Shown in pieces: positions 5,894 to 5,926 of a DNA stretch of 5,926 bases. Both the position numbers and the translations under genes were made by a program. The stretch spans positions 1 to 5,926 of the forward strand of contig JAGASB010000165.1 in the NCBI GenBank assembly GCA_017621955.1. The letters are read 5' to 3'. The notes below the pieces were generated by a model. That model made no database searches. It was not told the DNA's origin and saw nothing but the letters and a program-made list of their open reading frames with translations. Positions within the stretch are counted from its first letter, which is position 1, and each line of letters starts with the position of its first letter. Origin of the DNA: Clostridia bacterium. Lineage in GTDB: Bacteria; Bacillota_A; Clostridia; Christensenellales; Borkfalkiaceae.

Positions 5894-5926
5894 AGATTTT
5901 GTGTTATTAAATTTATTATTTCATCC

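Overview
The window is a compact, single-direction stretch of bacterial chromosome: every gene I can support lies on the minus strand, so transcription runs from high to low coordinates. Moderately AT-rich DNA (about 40% GC by eye), strong AGGAG-type ribosome binding sites, near-consensus sigma-A type promoters and the protein relatives suggest a Bacillota (Firmicutes) chromosome, probably an uncultured Clostridia-like lineage. The lineage is an inference; no rRNA or other phylogenetic marker is present.

In transcription order: (1) 5835-5158, a small nitrilase-fold protein whose three catalytic residues all appear to be replaced, followed with overlapping stop and ribosome binding site by (2) trmL (5142-4651), the tRNA wobble-position 2'-O-methyltransferase. 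The leader of this pair (5880-5843) can fold into a hairpin that would hide the ribosome binding site. (3) After 114 bases with their own promoter comes a 556-residue Na+/phosphate cotransporter with a C-terminal PhoU domain (4536-2866), ended by a clear intrinsic terminator. (4) A glycolytic cluster follows: pgk (2732-1422), tpiA (1396-650) and the first 198 codons of gpmI (595-1, running off the window). The pgk promoter is unusual in that its TTGACA box lies inside the loop of the preceding gene's terminator hairpin. A second terminator-like hairpin sits between tpiA and gpmI, so gpmI seems to depend on readthrough.

Together, pgk, tpiA and gpmI carry the triose-phosphate and lower glycolytic steps; glyceraldehyde-3-phosphate dehydrogenase and enolase are not in the window. 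Phosphate uptake next door is chemically related, since glycolysis consumes Pi at the GAPDH step, but joint regulation is only a guess. I see no mobile elements, CRISPR arrays, tRNA or rRNA genes. Most of the window is ordinary housekeeping DNA. The points worth a second look are the apparently inactive nitrilase-like protein coupled to trmL, its leader hairpin, the terminator/promoter overlap before pgk, the tpiA-gpmI hairpin, and an insertion of about 35 residues in PGK.
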